Below, one piece after another: positions 29,344 through 32,817 of a stretch of DNA of 32,817 bases; the stretch's first letter is position 1; each line of letters begins with the position of its first letter. Made by a program: the position numbers and the translations under genes. The stretch covers positions 1 to 32,817 of the forward strand of contig JAIBEW010000030.1 of the NCBI GenBank assembly GCA_019459085.1, given 5' to 3'. Origin of the DNA: Kaistella sp. Its GTDB lineage: Bacteria > Bacteroidota > Bacteroidia > Flavobacteriales > Weeksellaceae. The notes under the pieces were generated by a model that had not been told where the DNA came from, did not search any database, and saw nothing but the letters and a program-made list of their open reading frames with translations.

Positions 29344-30549
29344 TTACAAGCTAAACTCAATTCTGTACTTCTGAAGCGCGTCGTTCAGCAGTTCAACACT
29401 TCGTCTCAAATCTGCTTCTTTCAACACGTAAGCGATACGTACCTGTTTTTTGCCGAGTTCCGGATTGCTGTAAAACCCGCCTGCAGGAGCGATCATTACC
29501 GTTTCGTTGTTGTAGGAATAATGTTCGAGAAGCCACTGCGCAAATTTTTCGGTATCATCTACCGGAAGTTCAGCAACGCAGTAAAAAGCACCTTTCGGTT
29601 TTGGGCAGATCACGCCCGGAATTCCGTTCAGTAAATCTACCAACACATTTCTGCGGTGGGTATATTCTTCGCGCACTTTTAAAATATAGGCGGTATCATT
29701 CTGATGTGCGGCTGCGGCAGCAATCTGTCCTAAGAGAACCGGAGAAAGCCTTGCCTGCGCAAAAAGCATGGCTGCATCATGAATGGTTTTCGAACGCGTG
29801 ATCAGACAGCCGATTCTGGCGCCACACATTGAATATCTTTTGGATTCTGAATCGATGACGATGCAGTTTTCGGCAATTTCAGGAAATTCAAACATCGAAA
29901 TCTGCTGTTTTCCGTCATACACATATTCGCGGTACACTTCATCAGAAATAATCACGATGTCGTGCTTCAAGGCAATATCTGCCAGTTTTTGAAGTTCTTC
30001 GCGCGTGTAAAGGTAACCGGTTGGATTTCCTGGGTTGCAGATAATAATAGCGCGGGTTTTCGGCGTAATTTTTTTCTCGAATTCTTCAATGGGAGGAAGT
30101 GCAAAACCTGTATCGATGGTTGACGGAACCGCCACAACTTTTACATTGAACGTATTGGTAAAACCGTTGTAATTGGCGTAATAAGGTTCAGGAATAATAA
30201 CTTCATCACCATCATCACATAATGTTGAAATCGCAAAATTCAGCGCTTCGGAACCACCATTGGTAACGATGAAATCATCTGTTGTCAGATCCGAAAATCC
30301 CAAGGAGTGGTAATAATTTTTCAGTGCCGTTCTGTACTCGATATTTCCTTCAGAAAGGGCGTATTCAAGAACCTTAAGGTCAATGTTTTTTAAAGCGTCC
30401 ATTGCCGTTTCGGGAGTTTCAATGTCGGGCTGACCGATGTTGAGGTGATATACTTTTACTCCTCTCTGTTTTGCCTGAATGGCGTAAGGAACGAGTTTTC
30501 TTACAGGTGAAGCAGGCATGTTGGCTGCTCTGTGTGAAATTTTCGGCAT
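29344..30549 (-). CDS. PLP-dependent class I/II aminotransferase
   Basis: 401 aa, fold type I. The PLP-binding Lys is K237 in DSESKRYSMCGARIG, NPGNPTGYLYT is at 172-182, and SDEVYREYV is at 202-210. The N-terminal PVRKLVPYAIQAKQRGVKVYHLNIGQPD substrate-binding segment, the phosphate-binding TNGGSEAL (96-103) and the C-terminal RIAYVLKEADLRRSVELLND are all present. Closest in style to aspartate/alanine or AlaA-like aminotransferases. The substrate cannot be assigned, so no symbol is given. The start is the ATG at 30547-30549, with a consensus promoter element 18 nt upstream. The downstream hairpin separates it from murB. Confidence 0.9.
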   Translation of the reverse strand: MPKISHRAANMPASPVRKLVPYAIQAKQRGVKVYHLNIGQPDIETPETAMDALKNIDLKVLEYALSEGNIEYRTALKNYYHSLGFSDLTTDDFIVTNGGSEALNFAISTLCDDGDEVIIPEPYYANYNGFTNTFNVKVVAVPSTIDTGFALPPIEEFEKKITPKTRAIIICNPGNPTGYLYTREELQKLADIALKHDIVIISDEVYREYVYDGKQQISMFEFPEIAENCIVIDSESKRYSMCGARIGCLITRSKTIHDAAMLFAQARLSPVLLGQIAAAAAHQNDTAYILKVREEYTHRRNVLVDLLNGIPGVICPKPKGAFYCVAELPVDDTEKFAQWLLEHYSYNNETVMIAPAGGFYSNPELGKKQVRIAYVLKEADLRRSVELLNDALQKYRIEFSL

Positions 30550-30567
30550 TTTTTTTTGAAATTTTTA

Positions 30568-30575
30568 CAAATTTA
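30568..30575 (-). promoter_or_regulatory. -7 promoter element, aminotransferase gene
   Basis: On the minus strand this reads TAAATTTG, an exact TAnnTTTG, 18 nt before the ATG. A TTTG (complement of 30592-30595) lies 16 nt upstream, one base short of the usual spacing. Confidence 0.6.
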
Positions 30576-30642
30576 AGGATTTTTGAGGAATCAAACCATT
30601 TAAAAAGCGCGTCTGACCTGAATTTATTGCGTTGAAATGAAG

Positions 30643-30665
30643 AAGCCGGAGAAAATCTCCGGCTT
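30643..30665 (-). terminator. Hairpin after murA
   Basis: A perfect 10-bp GC-rich stem AAGCCGGAGA/TCTCCGGCTT with a 3-nt loop begins 15 nt past the murA stop codon. On the minus strand the following sequence is CTTCATTTC, with no strong U-run, so it is a stable 3' end structure rather than a textbook terminator. Confidence 0.55.
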
Positions 30666-30679
30666 TATAAAATTGATGA

Positions 30680-31987
30680 TTAAATTCTTTCAATGTCAGC
30701 TCCTAAAGCTTTCAGACGGCCGTCGATATTTTCATAACCCCGGTCAATCTGTTCAATATTATGGATGATGGATTTTCCTTCTGCGGAAAGTGCAGCGATG
30801 AGCAGCGCGTTTCCGGCTCTGATATCCGGCGAAATCATCGTCGTCCCGCGTAGCGGAGATTCGTGATTCAGTCCCACAACCGTTGCGCGGTGCGGATCAC
30901 AAAGGATTATCTGCGCACCCATATCAATCAGTTTATCAACGAAGAACAAACGTGATTCAAACATTTTCTGGTGAACGAGAACAGTTCCTTTCGCCTGAGT
31001 CGCCACCACGAGGATGATGGAAAGTAAATCCGGCGTAAATCCGGGCCACGGCGCATCAGAAACGGTAAGAATGGAACCATCGATAAATTTCTGAATTTTA
31101 TACTGTTCCTGCGCAGGAATCATAATATCGTCGCCGCTCTGTTCGAGCTGGATTCCAAGCTTTCTGAACGTATTTGGAATCACACCAAGTTGATTCCAGT
31201 TCACGTTTTTAATGGTCATCGCAGATTTCGTCATCGCAGCAAGACCAATCCAGGAACCGATTTCCACCATATCCGGAAGCATCGTGTGCTCGGTTCCCTG
31301 CAGAGAGGTAACGCCTTCAACCATTAAAAAATTGGAACCGATTCCGGAAATTTTTGCGCCCATTCTGTTGAGCATATCGCAAAGTTGCTGCAGATAAGGT
31401 TCGCAGGCTGCATTGTAAATTTTCGTTGTTCCTTTTGCTAAAACGGCCGCCATTACAATATTGGCTGTTCCGGTAACGGAAGCTTCATCGAGCAGAATAT
31501 ATTTTCCGCGAAGTTCTTTGGCCTTTAAGGAATAGAAAAAGTTGTTTTCGTCGTACTGAAATTCGGCACCGAGTTCCACGAAACCGTGAAAATGGGTATC
31601 AAGACGTCTCCTTCCGATTTTGTCGCCACCCGGAGTCGGCATATATGCTTCGCCAAAACGTGCAAGCATCGGACCTAAAAGCATAATGGAACCGCGGAGT
31701 TTTGAGCCGTCTTCTTTAAAATCTTCTGATTTAATATATTCGAAATTAATCTGATCGGCTTTAAAAGTATAGTCGCCGTGAGCATTTTTGGTGATTTTAA
31801 CACCGAAATCGCCCAGAATTTCAATCAGTCTGTTGACATCCTGGATATCGGGAATGTTTTTAATCCGTACTTCGTGATCGGTTAAAAGAACCGCGCACAA
31901 AATCTGAAGCGCCTCATTTTTTGCACCCTGCGGAGTGATTTCGCCGTGCAACTGTTTTCCGCCTCTTATCTGAAATGAACCGCTCAT
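30680..31987 (-). CDS. murA: UDP-N-acetylglucosamine 1-carboxyvinyltransferase with Asp in place of catalytic Cys
   Basis: 435 aa. It transfers enolpyruvate from PEP to UDP-GlcNAc, the first committed step of peptidoglycan synthesis. The N-terminal HGEITPQGAKNEALQIL has K23-N24 at the PEP site. LRGSIMLLGPMLARFGEAYM leads to the active-site loop PGGDKIGRRRLDTH. The residue after GG is D122, where E. coli MurA has the fosfomycin-reactive Cys115. Later parts (EASVTGTANIVMAAVLAKGT, DAPWPGFTPDLLSIILV, DIRAGNALLIAALSAEGKS) are all conserved and length is typical, so the gene is intact. The start is the ATG at 31985-31987, 2 nt after the DUF4290 stop, implying co-transcription. Confidence 0.95.
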   Translation of the reverse strand: MSGSFQIRGGKQLHGEITPQGAKNEALQILCAVLLTDHEVRIKNIPDIQDVNRLIEILGDFGVKITKNAHGDYTFKADQINFEYIKSEDFKEDGSKLRGSIMLLGPMLARFGEAYMPTPGGDKIGRRRLDTHFHGFVELGAEFQYDENNFFYSLKAKELRGKYILLDEASVTGTANIVMAAVLAKGTTKIYNAACEPYLQQLCDMLNRMGAKISGIGSNFLMVEGVTSLQGTEHTMLPDMVEIGSWIGLAAMTKSAMTIKNVNWNQLGVIPNTFRKLGIQLEQSGDDIMIPAQEQYKIQKFIDGSILTVSDAPWPGFTPDLLSIILVVATQAKGTVLVHQKMFESRLFFVDKLIDMGAQIILCDPHRATVVGLNHESPLRGTTMISPDIRAGNALLIAALSAEGKSIIHNIEQIDRGYENIDGRLKALGADIERI

Positions 31988-31989
31988 TA

Positions 31990-32649
31990 TTACTTATTTC
32001 TGTTTTTTGGGTTGGTGTTGAAATTACGTCTTTTATTCTGCGGATTGTTCTGACTGCTGCTCTGGTTTCTGCCGTTGTTTTTGGTATTTCTGTTGGCAGA
32101 ATAATAGATTTTGCTTTTGTCCAGCGAATCAATTCCTGTTAAATCCAGTCTTTCTCCGGAAAGTTCCTTTAAGTGTCTGAAAATAACGTCGTCCTGAACA
32201 TGTTCTTTGTTATAAACGTTGTAGGATTTCTTCATGTTGTTTGCTATCACCTGGATGAGTGCATCTTTTTCGTCGCCTTCTTCGAGTTCTATGGCCATGT
32301 CGATGAGCTGAAGGATGCTTTTTCCGTAGAATTTATAGTCGCCCTGAAGTTTCGGATATTCCATTCTCTTGGGCTTTTCCTTCAGTTCCTCGATGGTGGG
32401 AAAGGGATATGGAGCATCTACATCCAGATCATAGTTTGAAAGGATGAAAAGATGGTCCCAAAGTTTATGTTTGTAATTTTCCTCGTCGCGCAATTGGGGA
32501 TTTCTCTGGCCCATGAAATCGATGATGCCTTTGGCCATTTCATTGCGTTCTTCTTTTGTTGCAAGTTCTTTGCAGTGTTCCACGAGTTTCTGTATGATTC
32601 TTCCGTATTCCGGTAAATTGAGATGATTTCTGTCGGTGTTGTATTCCAT
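31990..32649 (-). CDS. DUF4290 family protein
   Basis: 219 aa, soluble. I recognise the opening MEYNTDRNHLNLPEYGRIIQ as the DUF4290 family, found in Bacteroidota directly upstream of murA. The core is helical (LVEHCKELATKEERNEMAKG, NYKHKLWDHLFILSNYDLDV, YYGKSILQ-like segment, NNMKKSYNVYNKEHVQDDVI). The tail from about residue 188 (NRNTKNNGRNQSSSQNNPQN) is low-complexity Asn/Gln/Arg/Lys, probably disordered and possibly RNA-binding. No enzymatic residue can be named. The 2-nt spacing to murA suggests a wall-linked role, but that is only inferred from context. It is the first gene of its transcript. Confidence 0.85.
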   Translation of the reverse strand: MEYNTDRNHLNLPEYGRIIQKLVEHCKELATKEERNEMAKGIIDFMGQRNPQLRDEENYKHKLWDHLFILSNYDLDVDAPYPFPTIEELKEKPKRMEYPKLQGDYKFYGKSILQLIDMAIELEEGDEKDALIQVIANNMKKSYNVYNKEHVQDDVIFRHLKELSGERLDLTGIDSLDKSKIYYSANRNTKNNGRNQSSSQNNPQNKRRNFNTNPKNRNK

Positions 32650-32654
32650 AGCTG

Positions 32655-32662
32655 CAAATATA
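32655..32662 (-). promoter_or_regulatory. -7 promoter element, DUF4290-murA
   Basis: On the minus strand this reads TATATTTG, an exact TAnnTTTG. Only 5 nt (CAGCT) separate it from the ATG, so the transcript would start at or next to the start codon. Confidence 0.6.
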
Positions 32663-32742
32663 AGATTTTCGGGTTGAATTTTTCCGGAACACGAATTCCG
32701 TGCAGGGTGTTGTAGTAATTTGTTTTTGGTTTGAATTTCGGC

Positions 32743-32763
32743 GGGGGGGGCGGCCCCCCCCCC
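32743..32763. repeat. G8-CGG-C10 homopolymer palindrome
   Basis: Eight G (32743-32750), CGG, then ten C (32754-32763) form a near-perfect inverted repeat in a genome of moderate GC. The 54 bases after it are almost only A and T, unlike the flank before it. This pattern is typical of polymerase or sequencing artefacts at a contig end. No gene is seen from 32663 to the end. Confidence 0.7.
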
Positions 32764-32817
32764 AAAAAATATATTTTTAAATAAAATTATTTTTTTTTTA
32801 ATTATACAACGTTAAAA

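Overview
The window looks like chromosomal DNA from a flavobacterium (Bacteroidota), most likely close to Chryseobacterium/Kaistella in the Weeksellaceae. Four things point there. The proteins are of flavobacterial type: a type IX secretion (T9SS) cargo, PorV-like and PorP/SprF-like proteins, DUF3822 and DUF4290. There are no convincing Shine-Dalgarno sequences. At least a dozen genes are preceded by the Bacteroidota -7 promoter element TAnnTTTG. Neighbouring genes pair as in that group (PASTA protein/ddl, DUF3822/rsmD, DUF4290/murA). Most of the window is ordinary housekeeping, and I see no phage, integron, CRISPR array, transposase or tRNA.

Layout. Bases 1-420 are the flank of an rRNA locus: the 3' half of a 5S rRNA gene (76-133) lies between imperfect copies of one flanking repeat. 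Bases 420-640 hold nothing recognisable. From 688 to 10.8 kb come an acyl-CoA carboxylase beta subunit (-), a DMT exporter and a PorV-like outer-membrane protein (+), uvrC (-), a T9SS cargo protein (+), and then hutH, a metallophosphoesterase and an Smr protein (+). From 10.9 to 17.6 kb are DUF3822 and rsmD (+), facing murI, hemW, a PorP/SprF protein, an RluA-family pseudouridine synthase and a PASTA protein (-).

From 17.7 to 19.9 kb is a compact operon, ddl-coaD-TRIC channel (+), divergent from the PASTA gene. Next come a TPR membrane protein and folA (-), divergent from a lemA-TPM-TPM operon (+). A KefF-like oxidoreductase and a KefB/C-type K+/H+ antiporter (+) follow. The rest is on the minus strand: lnt, then (in transcription order) DUF4290-murA, an aminotransferase, and murB-proC. 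Bases 32743-32763 are a G-run/C-run palindrome followed by very AT-rich sequence, which looks like the damaged end of a contig.

How the genes work together. Cell-envelope synthesis dominates: murA, murB, murI and ddl supply peptidoglycan precursors, a membrane PASTA protein may sense or bind them, lnt matures lipoproteins, and the PorV-like, PorP-like and T9SS cargo genes belong to type IX secretion. Translation and repair genes (rsmD, the RluA-family enzyme, uvrC) and cofactor genes (coaD, folA, hemW) fill most of the rest. The most useful observations are the Asp replacing the catalytic Cys of MurA (predicted fosfomycin insensitivity), the broken 5S gene with its duplicated flank, a structured intergenic element at 23190-23251, two genes whose promoters predict leaderless mRNAs, and a terminator lying directly against the hemW start codon.
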